From the NCBI RefSeq assembly GCF_029846275.1, contig NZ_JARVWS010000002.1, forward strand, positions 992,001-1,056,000: DNA of 64,000 nt, written 5' to 3'. Both the position numbers and the translations under genes were made by a program. Positions 38,197 to 46,359 of this stretch are shown here, piece after piece. Positions within the stretch are counted from its first letter, which is position 1, and every line of letters begins with the position of its first letter. The notes beneath the pieces were generated by a model. That model was given only the letters and a program-made list of their open reading frames with translations, had not been told where the DNA came from and made no database searches. The DNA is from Nocardioides sp. CER19 (GTDB taxonomy: Bacteria; Actinomycetota; Actinomycetes; Propionibacteriales; Nocardioidaceae).

Positions 38197-38955
38197 TCAC
38201 CGGCGGCCGAGCGACTGGAAGCGCTGGAGCAGCCGGGTCGGCGTGGCCCGGGCGAGACCGGCGAGCACCTTGTACTGGGGCGAGGGGATCGAGAACACCT
38301 TCCCCTTGTCGTAGTCGTCGAGCGCCTCGCGCACCAGGTCGTCGGCGTCCAGCCACATCCACTCCGGTGCGGACCCCCGGCTGACGTCCATGCGCTCGTG
38401 GAACTCGGTCTTGGTGAAGCCCGGCAGCAGAGCCATCACCTTGACGCCCCGCGGCGCGTACTCGTGGTGGGCCCACTCGGTGAAGCTGTTGACCCACGCC
38501 TTCGCGGCGCTGTAGGTCCCGCGCGGCAGGTACGACGCCACGCTGCCGACCGTGATGATGCCTCCGTGGCCGCGCTCGACCTGCCCGGCGAGCGCCGCGT
38601 GGCTGAGCCGCAGGGGAGCGATGACCAGCACGTCGGTCATCGCCGTCTCGGCGTCGGCGGTGTTGTCCAGGAACCGCTTCTTGAGCCCGAACCCGGCGTT
38701 GTTGACCAGCAGGTCCACGGGCCGGTCCCGGTCGGCGAGCCGATGCTCGACGGCGGCGAGCTGCTCGCGGTCGACCAGGTCGGCGGGCAGCACCTCGGCG
38801 CTGACGCCGTACGTCGTCCTCAGCTCGTCGGCGACCTGCTCGAGCCGTTCGACGTCGCGTGCGACGAGGACGAGGTCGTCGCCGCGGGCGGCGAGCTGAC
38901 GGGCGAAGGCGAGGCCGATGCCGGCGGTGGCGCCGGTGACGAGAGCGGTCGACAT
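38197..38955 (-). CDS. Short-chain dehydrogenase/reductase
   Basis: 252 residues. Rossmann motif TGATAGIGLAFA, NNAGFG, catalytic Ser (TVGSVASY) and YxxxK (TYSAAKAWV) are all present. The C-terminus (VFSIPSPQYKVLAGLARATP) is like the DltE/KR-type SDRs often annotated as oxidoreductases of unknown substrate in actinobacteria. ATG at 38955 lies divergent to parA (start 39005); a TACCGGCCGGT site sits between them at 38972-38982. Confidence 0.9.
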   Translation of the reverse strand: MSTALVTGATAGIGLAFARQLAARGDDLVLVARDVERLEQVADELRTTYGVSAEVLPADLVDREQLAAVEHRLADRDRPVDLLVNNAGFGLKKRFLDNTADAETAMTDVLVIAPLRLSHAALAGQVERGHGGIITVGSVASYLPRGTYSAAKAWVNSFTEWAHHEYAPRGVKVMALLPGFTKTEFHERMDVSRGSAPEWMWLDADDLVREALDDYDKGKVFSIPSPQYKVLAGLARATPTRLLQRFQSLGRR

Positions 38956-38970
38956 GGCGCACAGTGTGGC

Positions 38971-38982
38971 CTACCGGCCGGT
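38971..38982. promoter_or_regulatory. ACCGGCCGGT site in the SDR/parA divergent gap
   Basis: CTACCGGCCGGT matches 12 bases of the palindrome at 23180-23199. It lies in the 49-bp gap between divergent SDR and parA starts and could bind the same TetR-type regulator. Only one copy, so modest weight. Confidence 0.45.
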
Positions 38983-39004
38983 CGCATCGTGCATGATGGC
39001 TCCG

Positions 39005-39790
39005 ATGACCACCACGCTCGCGGTCGCCAACCAGAAGGGCGGCGTCGCCAAGACCACGTCCGTGGCGTCGATCGGCGCCGCGCTGGCCGAGCTCGGCCAG
39101 AAGGTTCTCCTCGTCGACCTCGACCCGCAGGCATGCCTGACGTTCTCGCTCGGGATCGACCCCGAGGACCTCGAGCTGTCGATCCACCAGGTCCTGACCA
39201 AGGGCATCGCCGTCGAGGAGGTCATCCTCGAGACCGACGACGGCGTCGACCTGCTGCCGGCCACCATCGACCTGGCGCGTGCTGAGGCGGACCTGCTCAC
39301 CCGGACCGGCCGGGAGCAGGCGATCCGGGCCGCGCTGGAGGACGTCACGGACTACGACTGGGTGTTGCTCGACTGCCCGCCGTCACTGGGCGTGCTCACG
39401 GTCGCCGCGCTCACCGCCGCTGACGGGGTGCTCGTCCCGCTCCAGTGCGAGACCCTCTCGCACCGCGGGGTCGGCCAGCTGCTCGACACGGTCCACGACG
39501 TACGCCGCTTCACCAACAAGGGTCTCGAGGTCTGGGGCGTGCTCCCGACGCTCTACGACGGTCGCACCACCCATGCCCGCACGGTGCTCGAGACGATCTC
39601 GGAGACCTACGACCTCGACGTCGTGGAGCCCCCGATCCCGAAGACCATCAAGTTCGCCGAGGCGCCGGCCGCGGGCCGGTCCATCCTGTCGACGTCGCGC
39701 TCGAGCAAGGGCGCCCGGGCCTACCGCGAGGTGGCCGCCCACCTGATCGCCCGGAGCTCCCGCCCCAGCGACAGGGGCGCACGCGGCTGA
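39005..39790 (+). CDS. Orphan ParA-family ATPase
   Basis: 261 residues. Deviant Walker A KGGVAKTT (residues 11-18, VANQKGGVAKTTSVAS), VDLDPQACLT, Walker B LLDCPPSLGVL and PIPKTIKFAEAPAAGRS, typical of Soj/ParA-like chromosome or protein-positioning ATPases. No parB gene is near; relatives occupy the same place in mycobacteria (Rv3213c). ATG at 39005; ATG 38993 is a possible earlier start. The stop overlaps the L,D-transpeptidase start (TGATG). Confidence 0.9.
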   Translation: MTTTLAVANQKGGVAKTTSVASIGAALAELGQKVLLVDLDPQACLTFSLGIDPEDLELSIHQVLTKGIAVEEVILETDDGVDLLPATIDLARAEADLLTRTGREQAIRAALEDVTDYDWVLLDCPPSLGVLTVAALTAADGVLVPLQCETLSHRGVGQLLDTVHDVRRFTNKGLEVWGVLPTLYDGRTTHARTVLETISETYDLDVVEPPIPKTIKFAEAPAAGRSILSTSRSSKGARAYREVAAHLIARSSRPSDRGARG

Positions 39791-40479
39791 TGGCAGGCAC
39801 GCGGCATCGGGCTGCGCGGCACCGCTCCGGCGTGGCCGTGCGCTGGGGTCGCCTCCTCGCCGGCGTCGCGTCGGCAACGGTGACAGCGGTGGCCGTGCTC
39901 GCCGGCACCGGTGTCGTTGGAACCGCGCCCGCGGAGGTCGGCGCCGCCGTGGCAGAGTCGACCGACGGGGGAGATCCGGGCGACGCGGGCGATCCGAGCG
40001 ATCCGAGCGACGCGGCGCCCGACAGCGCCGCCGTCGACCTCACGGCCGCGGCCTCGGTGGCGCCCGACCCGAAGGCGCTGCCTGCTGACAGCGGGAGCGG
40101 CAAGCGGATCGTGTTCGACCAGAGCGCGCAGCGCGTCTGGCTGGTCGGACGCGACGGCGAGGTGACCCGCACCTACCTCGGCTCGGGCAGCGTCGTCGCC
40201 AACCTCCAGCCCGGCACCTACTCCGTCTACTCCAAGTCCCGGTGGGCCGTCGGCGTGGACGACTCGGGCGTCATGCAGTACTTCGTCCGCTTCACGAAGG
40301 GCCCCGGCGGCGCGGCCATCGGCTTCCACACCATTCCGACCAAGCAGGGCGTCCCGCTCCAGACCATGAAGCAGCTGGGCACGCCGCAGTCCCACGGCTG
40401 CATCCGGCAGAGGACCAAGGACGCGATCGCGCTCTGGGACTTCGCACCGGTCGGCACGCCGGTCGTCGTCGTGGCCTGA
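39790..40479 (+). CDS. L,D-transpeptidase (YkuD domain)
   Basis: 229 residues. Basic N-terminus and a membrane/signal segment (about 22-44, LLAGVASATVTAVAVLAGTG), an Asp/Pro-rich low-complexity linker (about 58-82, with GDPGDAGDPSDPSD) and a YkuD catalytic domain ending in IGFHTIPTKQG and SHGCIRQ: His180, Ser201, His202, Cys204 as nucleophile. Cross-links or trims peptidoglycan, 3-3 links in actinobacteria. Translated from a TGATG overlap with parA, which is unusual company for a wall enzyme. Terminator-like hairpin follows. Confidence 0.92.
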   Translation: MAGTRHRAARHRSGVAVRWGRLLAGVASATVTAVAVLAGTGVVGTAPAEVGAAVAESTDGGDPGDAGDPSDPSDAAPDSAAVDLTAAASVAPDPKALPADSGSGKRIVFDQSAQRVWLVGRDGEVTRTYLGSGSVVANLQPGTYSVYSKSRWAVGVDDSGVMQYFVRFTKGPGGAAIGFHTIPTKQGVPLQTMKQLGTPQSHGCIRQRTKDAIALWDFAPVGTPVVVVA

Positions 40480-40503
40480 GGTCCTCAGGACCCGAGAAGC
40501 ACC

Positions 40504-40549
40504 GGAGCCCTCGGCCGGCCGGATCGGTTCCGGGACGGCCGAGGGCTCC
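40504..40549. terminator. Two-way terminator between ldt and the DEAD-box helicase
   Basis: Perfect 14-bp stem (40504-40517 GGAGCCCTCGGCCG with 40536-40549) around an 18-base loop. It lies in the 93-bp gap between the convergent transpeptidase and helicase genes. Confidence 0.8.
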
Positions 40550-40572
40550 GATGTGCGTACGACGAGCGCTGG

Positions 40573-42072
40573 TCAGCTCTCGCTGGCGGTGGCCGCGTTG
40601 GACTCGGCCGTGCGCGAGCCCGAGGACCGACGGCGACGGCGGCGGTTGCGCGAGGCCGGCGCGGCCTCGCCCTCCGAGCCGTCGCCGGACGGTGCCGTCG
40701 ACTCGGCGGCGGACTCGCCGCCCTGGACGACCTCGCCACCGCGCGAGCGGGTGCGGTTGCGGTTCCGGCTGCGCGGCGCGCGCTCGGAGCGCTCACCGTC
40801 ACGACCACCGTCACGACCACCGTCACGACCCGCCTCGCGGGGCTTGCGCTCGACCGGCGCGGCGGCCTTGATGCGGCCCTTCGTGCCCTTCGGGATCCCC
40901 ATCTCGTGGAGGAAGTGCTCGGAGGAGGAGTAGGTCTCCACCGGCTCGTCGAACGGCAGGTCGAGCGCCTTGTTGATCATCTTCCACTTGTGGATGTCGG
41001 CCCAGTCGACCAGCGTCACGGCGATGCCGGAGGCGCCGGCGCGACCGGTGCGGCCGATCCGGTGGACGTAGGTCTTCTCGTCGTCCGGGGTCGTGTAGTT
41101 GATGACGTGCGAGACGCCGGTGACGTCGATGCCGCGGGCGGCCACGTCGGTCGCGACGAGGATCTGCACCTTGCCGTCGCGGAAGCGCTGCATCGCCTTC
41201 TCGCGAGCGGGCTGGGCCATGTCGCCGTGCAGCGGCGCAGCCGGGAAGCCCCGGTCGGCCAGGTCGTCGGCGACACGCTGCGCCTGCCGCTTGGTGCGGG
41301 CGAAGACGACGACCTTGTCGACGTCCTCGGCCTGGAGGATGCGGCCGATCATCTCGGGCTTGTCGAGGTCGTGCGCCTGGTAGACGAACTGCGCGGTCGT
41401 CGGCACCGTGGCGTTCTCGTACGACGACTCGGCGCGGATGTTCATGGGGTGCCGCATGTAGGTACGGGCCAGCGCCACGATCGGGCCCGGCATCGTGGCC
41501 GAGAAGAGCATGGTCTGCCGGGTCTCCGGGGTGAGCCGGATCAGCCGCTGGATGTCCTCGAGGAACCCGAGGTCGAGCATCTCGTCGGCCTCGTCGAGGA
41601 CGAGGGCGTGCACGTGGGAGAGGTCGAGGACCCGGCGGTTGGCGAGGTCGATGAGACGACCGGGCGTCCCGACGACGATGTCGACGCCGGCCTCGAGGGC
41701 CTCGATCTGCGGCTCGTAGCCGGCGCCGCCGTAGACGGTGAGGACGCGCAGTCCGCGGTCCGCGGAGGCGAGGGCGAGGTCGCCGGAGACCTGGAGCGCG
41801 AGCTCGCGGGTCGGGGCGACCACGAGCGCCTGCGGCTTGCCCGCGGGCAGCTCGGCGTAGTCGGGGTCCTTGGGGGAGACGCTGCGCTGGATTAGCGGGA
41901 TGCCGAAGGCGAGCGTCTTGCCGGTGCCCGTGCGGGCCTGACCGATGAGGTCGGTGCCCAGGAGGGCGACGGAGAGGGTCATCTCCTGGATGGCGAACGG
42001 GGTGGTGATGTCCTTGCGCTCGAGCGCGTCACAAATCTCGGGGTGCACCCCGAGCTCACGGAAGGTAGTCAT
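40573..42072 (-). CDS. DEAD-box RNA helicase (RhlE-like)
   Basis: 499 residues. Q motif FAIQEMTL, motif I ARTGTGKT, PTRELA, motif II LDEADEM, SAT (LFSATMPG), and HRIGRTGR are all there; C-terminal 100 residues are a basic low-complexity tail with GRDG repeats and RNRNRTRSRGG, expected to bind RNA. ATG at 42072 starts MTTFRELGVH, as in rhlE homologues; an upstream extension to 42960 is a frame shadow of the ferritin-like gene. The tail is encoded by a 12-bp direct repeat. Role: RNA unwinding in ribosome assembly or decay. Confidence 0.94.
   Translation of the reverse strand: MTTFRELGVHPEICDALERKDITTPFAIQEMTLSVALLGTDLIGQARTGTGKTLAFGIPLIQRSVSPKDPDYAELPAGKPQALVVAPTRELALQVSGDLALASADRGLRVLTVYGGAGYEPQIEALEAGVDIVVGTPGRLIDLANRRVLDLSHVHALVLDEADEMLDLGFLEDIQRLIRLTPETRQTMLFSATMPGPIVALARTYMRHPMNIRAESSYENATVPTTAQFVYQAHDLDKPEMIGRILQAEDVDKVVVFARTKRQAQRVADDLADRGFPAAPLHGDMAQPAREKAMQRFRDGKVQILVATDVAARGIDVTGVSHVINYTTPDDEKTYVHRIGRTGRAGASGIAVTLVDWADIHKWKMINKALDLPFDEPVETYSSSEHFLHEMGIPKGTKGRIKAAAPVERKPREAGRDGGRDGGRDGERSERAPRSRNRNRTRSRGGEVVQGGESAAESTAPSGDGSEGEAAPASRNRRRRRRSSGSRTAESNAATASES
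40794..40829. repeat. 12-bp tandem repeat in the helicase tail
   Basis: CACCGTCACGAC at 40794-40805, 40806-40817 and 40818-40829, giving GRDG repeats in the tail of the minus-strand RhlE-like protein. Its in-frame unit length allows length variation without frameshift. Confidence 0.9.
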
Positions 42073-42237
42073 GTTTCGCTTTCTTGTGCCCGGCGTCGCG
42101 CCGGGTGCTGGGTCCGTGCGGCGGAGGCACTCACAGCAAGAAGCGATCAGCGCTGCGCCGCGCACATACTCGGCCGCGCCGGCGCGGGCGCCGCGCAGCC
42201 CATCAATCGAACGCCATTCTATCGGTAGGGTGAGCCC

Positions 42238-42930
42238 GTGACTGCATCGGTGGACCCCGTCGCGTTCTCGGACCCCGTCTACCGCGAGGCGGTCATCGAC
42301 CTGCTGGCCGCGGTCGGCTACGGCGAGGTGAGCGCCTTCGAGCGGCTGGCCGAGGACGCGAAGCTGGCGCCCACCCTCGAGGACAAGGTCGCCATGGGGA
42401 CGTTCGCGTCCCAGCAGCTCGGCAAGGTGCAGCTGATCTGCGCCCGGCTCTCCGAGCTCGGCGCCGACCCGTTCGACAAGATGGAGGCGTTCCGGGGAGG
42501 GTTCGAGTCGTTCCACGCCCACACCGCGCCGAGCGACTGGTGGGAGGGACTCGTCAAGGCGTATGTCGGCGACGGACTGGCCAACGACTTCTACCGCGAG
42601 ATCGCCGCGTTCCTCGACCCGGAGACCCGCGACCTGCTGCTGACCTCCCTGGAGGACACCGGGCACGCCGAGTTCGTCGTCGACCGGGTCCGCGCCGGCA
42701 TCCAGGCCGACCCGAAGCTCGCCGGGCGGCTGGCCCTGTGGGGTCGCCGCCTGATGGGCGAGGCGCTGACCGAGGCGCAGCGGGTCGCCGCCGACCGGGA
42801 CGCCCTCTCGGCGCTGCTCGCGGGCGGCATCGACATGCCCGGGCTCGACCTGGCCGCGATCGGCCGGATGTTCGCCCGGCTCACCGAGCGTCACGTGGAG
42901 CGGATGACCGGCCTCGGCCTGGAGCACTGA
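42238..42930 (+). CDS. Ferritin-like MiaE-type (tRNA hydroxylase-like) protein
   Basis: 230 residues of the actinobacterial ferritin-like fold family related to tRNA-(ms2io6A37) hydroxylase MiaE. Helical throughout, with candidate metal ligands in YGEVSAFERLAEDAKLAP, GGFESFHAHTAPSDWWEG and SLEDTGHAEFVVDRVRAGIQ. GTG start; the 165-bp gap to the helicase start contains both promoters. M. tuberculosis has a similar gene near rhlE. Whether it acts on tRNA is inference; a general diiron oxidase is possible. Confidence 0.8.
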   Translation: MTASVDPVAFSDPVYREAVIDLLAAVGYGEVSAFERLAEDAKLAPTLEDKVAMGTFASQQLGKVQLICARLSELGADPFDKMEAFRGGFESFHAHTAPSDWWEGLVKAYVGDGLANDFYREIAAFLDPETRDLLLTSLEDTGHAEFVVDRVRAGIQADPKLAGRLALWGRRLMGEALTEAQRVAADRDALSALLAGGIDMPGLDLAAIGRMFARLTERHVERMTGLGLEH

Positions 42931-42959
42931 CCGCGACGACGTACGGCACGGCGACACCA

Positions 42960-42989
42960 CGACGGCCGGGGCCTGCGCCCCGGCCGTCG
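42960..42989 (+). terminator. Terminator after the ferritin-like gene
   Basis: Perfect inverted repeat 42961-42972 (GACGGCCGGGGC) with 42977-42988 around CTGC, extended by C42960/G42989. It lies between convergent genes. Confidence 0.8.
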
Positions 42990-43014
42990 TCGCTGGTGTG
43001 CTGCTGTGGCCGCG

Positions 43015-43338
43015 TCAGACGCGGTGCCCCCGCCCGGACCGCCCGGTGACGAACGAGGCAGCCATCACCGCCAGCGCGGCCACGACGATCTGCCAGACGT
43101 GCCGCCACCAGTCGATGCCCTTGGTGGTGTTGTCCCAGCCGTAGTCGGGGTTGCCCTTGACGTTGCTGGCAACGCCGAACAGCCCGTAGTAGAGGAGGCT
43201 GCCGACGATCATGCCGATGATGCCGCAGACCACGGTCAGCCAGAACGGGATGTTGTCGCGGTCTCCGGGAGCGAGGAACTTCCCGAGCAGGCCGATGATC
43301 ACTCCTCCGACGAGGGTGACGATGATCGTCCAGAGCAT
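43015..43338 (-). CDS. GlsB/YeaQ/YmgE-type stress membrane protein
   Basis: 107 residues with three or four membrane helices: MLWTIIVTLVGGVIIGLLGK, FLAPG, then FWLTVVCGIIGMIVGSLLYY and WQIVVAALAVMAASFV. The Gly-rich first helix and FLAPGDRD stretch are family marks; members are induced by stress, but their function is unknown. ATG at 43338 follows AAGGGAAG on the coding strand. Longer than the classic 80-residue GlsB/YeaQ because of a polar GNPDYGWDNTTKGIDWW insert. Lies between the terminator and the DUF3107 gene. Confidence 0.84.
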   Translation of the reverse strand: MLWTIIVTLVGGVIIGLLGKFLAPGDRDNIPFWLTVVCGIIGMIVGSLLYYGLFGVASNVKGNPDYGWDNTTKGIDWWRHVWQIVVAALAVMAASFVTGRSGRGHRV

Positions 43339-43445
43339 GGCGCTTCCCTTTCGTGGTGGCCAGAGGGGCGGACGTCCCTCCCGCCGATCATCCACCTCGG
43401 GGAGCGCGTTTGCACCGACCCACGCGGGTGGGTCGGTGCTGCGTG

Positions 43446-43667
43446 TCAGCTGCGGAAGCCGACGTGCCCGACCGTGCCGCTGCCGAGCTCGAGGTAGGCG
43501 ATCTTCTCGGCCGGGATGAAGACCTTGCGACCCTTGGTGTCGGTCAGGGTGAGCAGGCCGCCGGCGGCGAGTGCGTCGCTGACCTGCTTCTCGACGGACT
43601 CGGGCGTCTCGTCGGTCTCGAGGACCAGCTCGCGCGAGGCGTGCTGGACGCCGATCTTGACCTCCAC
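43446..43667 (-). CDS. DUF3107 small protein
   Basis: 73 residues. VEVKIGVQHASRELVLETDE, VSDALAAGGLLTLTDTKGRK and YLELGSGTVGHVGFRS are the family signature of DUF3107 (TB9.4/Rv3208A in M. tuberculosis), a short conserved actinobacterial protein of unknown function that is always near a TetR regulator and rhlE-moeZ. GTG at 43667 with GAAGGAG upstream; a longer frame reaching 44429 runs through tetR and is a shadow. Sits 23 bp after the tetR stop on the same strand. Confidence 0.86.
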   Translation of the reverse strand: MEVKIGVQHASRELVLETDETPESVEKQVSDALAAGGLLTLTDTKGRKVFIPAEKIAYLELGSGTVGHVGFRS

Positions 43668-43690
43668 GGGAACTCCTTCGGGGGGTTGGT

Positions 43691-44326
43691 TCATTGCTCG
43701 TCGGTCTTGGGGTAGCCGGCGATGCCACGCCAGGCGAGGCCGCCCACGAAGGTAGCCGCCTCGTCCTTGTTCATGCGTCGCTGGCTGTCGAGCCAGAACC
43801 GCGAGGAGACCTGCGCCATTCCCACCAGGCTGACGGCGAGCAGCAGCGCAGCCGGCTCGGGGAGGTGCGTGTCGGCCGCGATGACGGCCGCGATCGCCTC
43901 GGAGCACTCGTTGGTGACCCGGTCGACCTGCTCGCGCACGGCCGGCTCGTTGGTGAGGTCGGACTCGAAGATGAGGCGATAGGCGCCCGACTCGCTGGCG
44001 ACGTAGTCGTAGAACGCGTGGACGGTCCGCTCGACGCGGTCCCTGTTGTCCTGCGTGGAGTCCAGCGCCTCGCGGACCTTGCCGATCATCGCGTCGCAGG
44101 ACTGCTCCAGCAGCGCGAGGTAGAGCTCGAGCTTGCCGGGGAAGTGCTGGTAGAGCACCGGCTTGGAAACGCCCGCCTTGTCGGCGATGTCGTCCATCGC
44201 GGCGGCGTGGTAGCCCTGAGCGACGAAGACCTCCAGGGCGGAGTCGAGCAGTTGGGCGCGGCGCTCGCGGCGCGGCATGCGACCCCCGCGCGGGCGGGCG
44301 GTCTCGAGGTCGTACTCCGTCGTCAC
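43691..44326 (-). CDS. TetR-family transcriptional regulator
   Basis: 211 residues. TetR HTH about 20-65: RRERRAQLLDSALEVFVAQG, AAAMDDIADKAGVSKPVLYQ, HFPGKLELYLALLEQ. The C-terminal effector domain has RTVHAFYDYVASESGAYRLI and PAALLLAVSLVGMAQVSSRF. GTG at 44326 is favoured (MTTEYDLETARP); an ATG-type start at 44350 would add eight residues. Same position as Rv3208, so likely an actinobacterial core regulator. Target unknown. The ACCGGCCGGT sites elsewhere in the window could be its operators, but nothing here proves it. Confidence 0.9.
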   Translation of the reverse strand: MTTEYDLETARPRGGRMPRRERRAQLLDSALEVFVAQGYHAAAMDDIADKAGVSKPVLYQHFPGKLELYLALLEQSCDAMIGKVREALDSTQDNRDRVERTVHAFYDYVASESGAYRLIFESDLTNEPAVREQVDRVTNECSEAIAAVIAADTHLPEPAALLLAVSLVGMAQVSSRFWLDSQRRMNKDEAATFVGGLAWRGIAGYPKTDEQ

Positions 44327-44492
44327 GCCGCGAGCGTACTCCCGAGTCACTTACGTCCGGGCCATCGGATCCCACTTCCGTCCGGATGACGGGATGAGGT
44401 CCTGGGGGTCCGGGCGGGGAAGGGAACATGGACGACGGTGCTCGTGTTGCACCGAGGAACGTCCGACCGACCTAGACGAAAGGGAGACCGTC

Positions 44493-45740
44493 GTGTCCTT
44501 CCCAGCGCTCGTGGAGCCCGCCGACGAGCTCACGATCGACGAGGTACGCCGCTACAGCCGGCACCTGATCATCCCTGACGTCGGGATGGCCGGCCAGAAG
44601 CGCCTCAAGAACGCCAAGGTCCTGGTCATCGGCGCCGGCGGCCTCGGCAGCCCGGCGCTGCTCTACCTGGCCGCGGCCGGTGTCGGTACGATCGGCATCG
44701 TCGAGTTCGACGAGGTCGACGAGTCGAACCTGCAGCGCCAGATCATCCACGGCCAGTCCGACATCGGCCGGAAGAAGGGCGAGTCGGCGCGGGACTCCAT
44801 CAAGGAGGCCAACCCGTACGTCGAGGTGGTGCTGCACCCCGAGCGACTCGAGAACGACAACGTCTTCAGCGTGTTCGAGGGCTACGACCTGATCATCGAC
44901 GGGACCGACAACTTCGCGACCCGCTACATGGTCAACGACGCGGCGTACTTCCTCGGCATCCCCTACGTCTGGGGCTCGATCTACCGCTTCGACGGCCAGG
45001 CGTCGGTGTTCGCGGCCGGTCTGCGCAACAGCAAGGACCCGGAGCTCGCCGCGGCCGCCGCTGACGCGCCGTGCTACCGCTGCCTCTACCCCGAGCCGCC
45101 CCCGCCGGGCATGGTGCCGTCCTGCGCCGAGGGCGGCGTGCTGGGCGTCCTGTGCGCCAGCATCGGCTCGATCCAGGTCAACGAGGGCCTCAAGCTGCTC
45201 ACCGGCATCGGCGACCCGCTGGTCGGCCAGCTGATGATCTACGACGCCCTCGAGATGTCCTACCGCAAGCTGAAGGTCCGCAAGGACCCCCACTGCGCGC
45301 TGTGCGGTGATGCACCGACCGTCGACAGCCTCATCGACTACGAGGCGTTCTGCGGTGCCGTGTCGCAGGAGGCGGCCGACGCGGCCGTCGGGTCGACGAT
45401 CTCCGTCGTCCAGCTCGAGCACATGCTCAAGGAGCGCGAGGAGGGCAGCCGCGACTTCGTCCTCGTCGACGTGCGCGAGCCCAACGAGTTCGAGATCAAC
45501 CGGATCCCTGGCTCGGTCCTCATCCCCAAGGGCGAGTTCCTCAACGGCAACGCGATCGGGCAGCTCCAGGAGCTCACCGGCGACGGCGCCAAGCAGGTCG
45601 TCCTGCACTGCAAGAGCGGCGTCCGCTCCGCCGAGGCGCTGGCCGTCGCGAAGGGTGCCGGCTACTCCGACGCCGTGCACGTCGGCGGTGGCGTGGTGGC
45701 CTGGGTCAACCAGATCGACCCGTCGCAGCCGTCCTACTGA
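44493..45740 (+). CDS. moeZ: MoeZ-type adenylyltransferase/sulfurtransferase
   Basis: 415 residues: ThiF/MoeB adenylation domain (VLVIGAGGLGSPALLYLAAA, NLQRQIIHGQSDIGRKKGES, SIYRFDGQASVF), zinc cysteines (CYRC and CALC), then a rhodanese domain (FVLVDVREPNEFEINRIP) with active Cys in VVLHCKSGVRSAEA. It activates C-terminal Gly-Gly of sulfur-carrier proteins (MoaD, CysO, ThiS) and transfers sulfur; in mycobacteria MoeZ feeds molybdopterin and cysteine synthesis. GTG start at 44493 with AAAGGGAG upstream. It would supply MoCo for the Mo hydroxylase downstream in the window, an indirect link. Confidence 0.94.
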   Translation: MSFPALVEPADELTIDEVRRYSRHLIIPDVGMAGQKRLKNAKVLVIGAGGLGSPALLYLAAAGVGTIGIVEFDEVDESNLQRQIIHGQSDIGRKKGESARDSIKEANPYVEVVLHPERLENDNVFSVFEGYDLIIDGTDNFATRYMVNDAAYFLGIPYVWGSIYRFDGQASVFAAGLRNSKDPELAAAAADAPCYRCLYPEPPPPGMVPSCAEGGVLGVLCASIGSIQVNEGLKLLTGIGDPLVGQLMIYDALEMSYRKLKVRKDPHCALCGDAPTVDSLIDYEAFCGAVSQEAADAAVGSTISVVQLEHMLKEREEGSRDFVLVDVREPNEFEINRIPGSVLIPKGEFLNGNAIGQLQELTGDGAKQVVLHCKSGVRSAEALAVAKGAGYSDAVHVGGGVVAWVNQIDPSQPSY

Positions 45741-45763
45741 CGCTCCGCCTCCGACCGCCCGTC

Positions 45764-45813
45764 GGTCGAGCCTGTCGAGACACCGCCCGTCCGGGGATCA
45801 CCCGGGCGGGCGG
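45764..45813. terminator. Repeat piece plus hairpin after moeZ
   Basis: GGTCGAGCCTGTCGAGAC (45764-45781) is a short piece of the repeat family seen elsewhere, followed at once by an inverted repeat 45783-45795/45801-45813 with one mismatch around a five-base loop. The combination probably terminates moeZ transcription. Confidence 0.6.
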
Positions 45814-46025
45814 TCGTCGTGGTGACGACGCCGCCGACCAGGGCTGGTCGCACCCGCTCCACACGCTGACCCCGAGCATCCCGGGTGGCTCCGGGTCGGG
45901 TTCCATGTCGCCGGGCGGCAGGGCGGTCGGCGTACTGTCCACGCTCGGTCTGGCATCAGCGGCTTGGCGCTGGTCAACAGGACGGAGCCGTTCCACTCGG
46001 TGCTCTGACCGCTACCCTCGGCCGG

Positions 46026-46346
46026 GTGGACCTGGGCCCGGTCGAGCTGACCGACTACGACGACGCCGTGCTGTCGATCGTCGAGCGGGTGCCCCGCGGT
46101 CGGGTGACGACCTACGGCGCCATCGCGGACGCCCTCCACGACGTGTTCGGCGGAGGGCCCCGCGCGGCCGCCCGGGTCATGTCCCAGCACGGCTCGAACG
46201 TGGCCTGGTGGCGGTGCATCCGCTCCGACGGCACGCTCCCGGCCTGGCTGCTCGACGAGGCCCGTCAGGCGTGGCTCGAGGAGGGTACGCCGCTGCGGCC
46301 CTCCGGCGCGGTGGACGTCGGACGGGCGTTGTGGGTGCCCAGCTGA
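46026..46346 (+). CDS. Alkyltransferase-like (ATL/MGMT-type) protein
   Basis: 106-residue MGMT C-terminal domain: VLSIVERVPRGRVTTYGAIA, HTH-like part ADALHDVFGGGPRAAARVMS, and VAWWRCIRSDGTLPAW where PCHRV of true alkyltransferases stands. The reactive Cys position is Trp here (AWWR); the Cys lies two residues later, so it is an ATL that can bind O6-alkylguanine but not demethylate it, marking lesions for excision repair. GTG start at 46026. Corresponds to M. tuberculosis Rv3204 beside moeZ. Confidence 0.86.
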   Translation: MDLGPVELTDYDDAVLSIVERVPRGRVTTYGAIADALHDVFGGGPRAAARVMSQHGSNVAWWRCIRSDGTLPAWLLDEARQAWLEEGTPLRPSGAVDVGRALWVPS

Positions 46347-46359
46347 CGGTGACAAGTGG

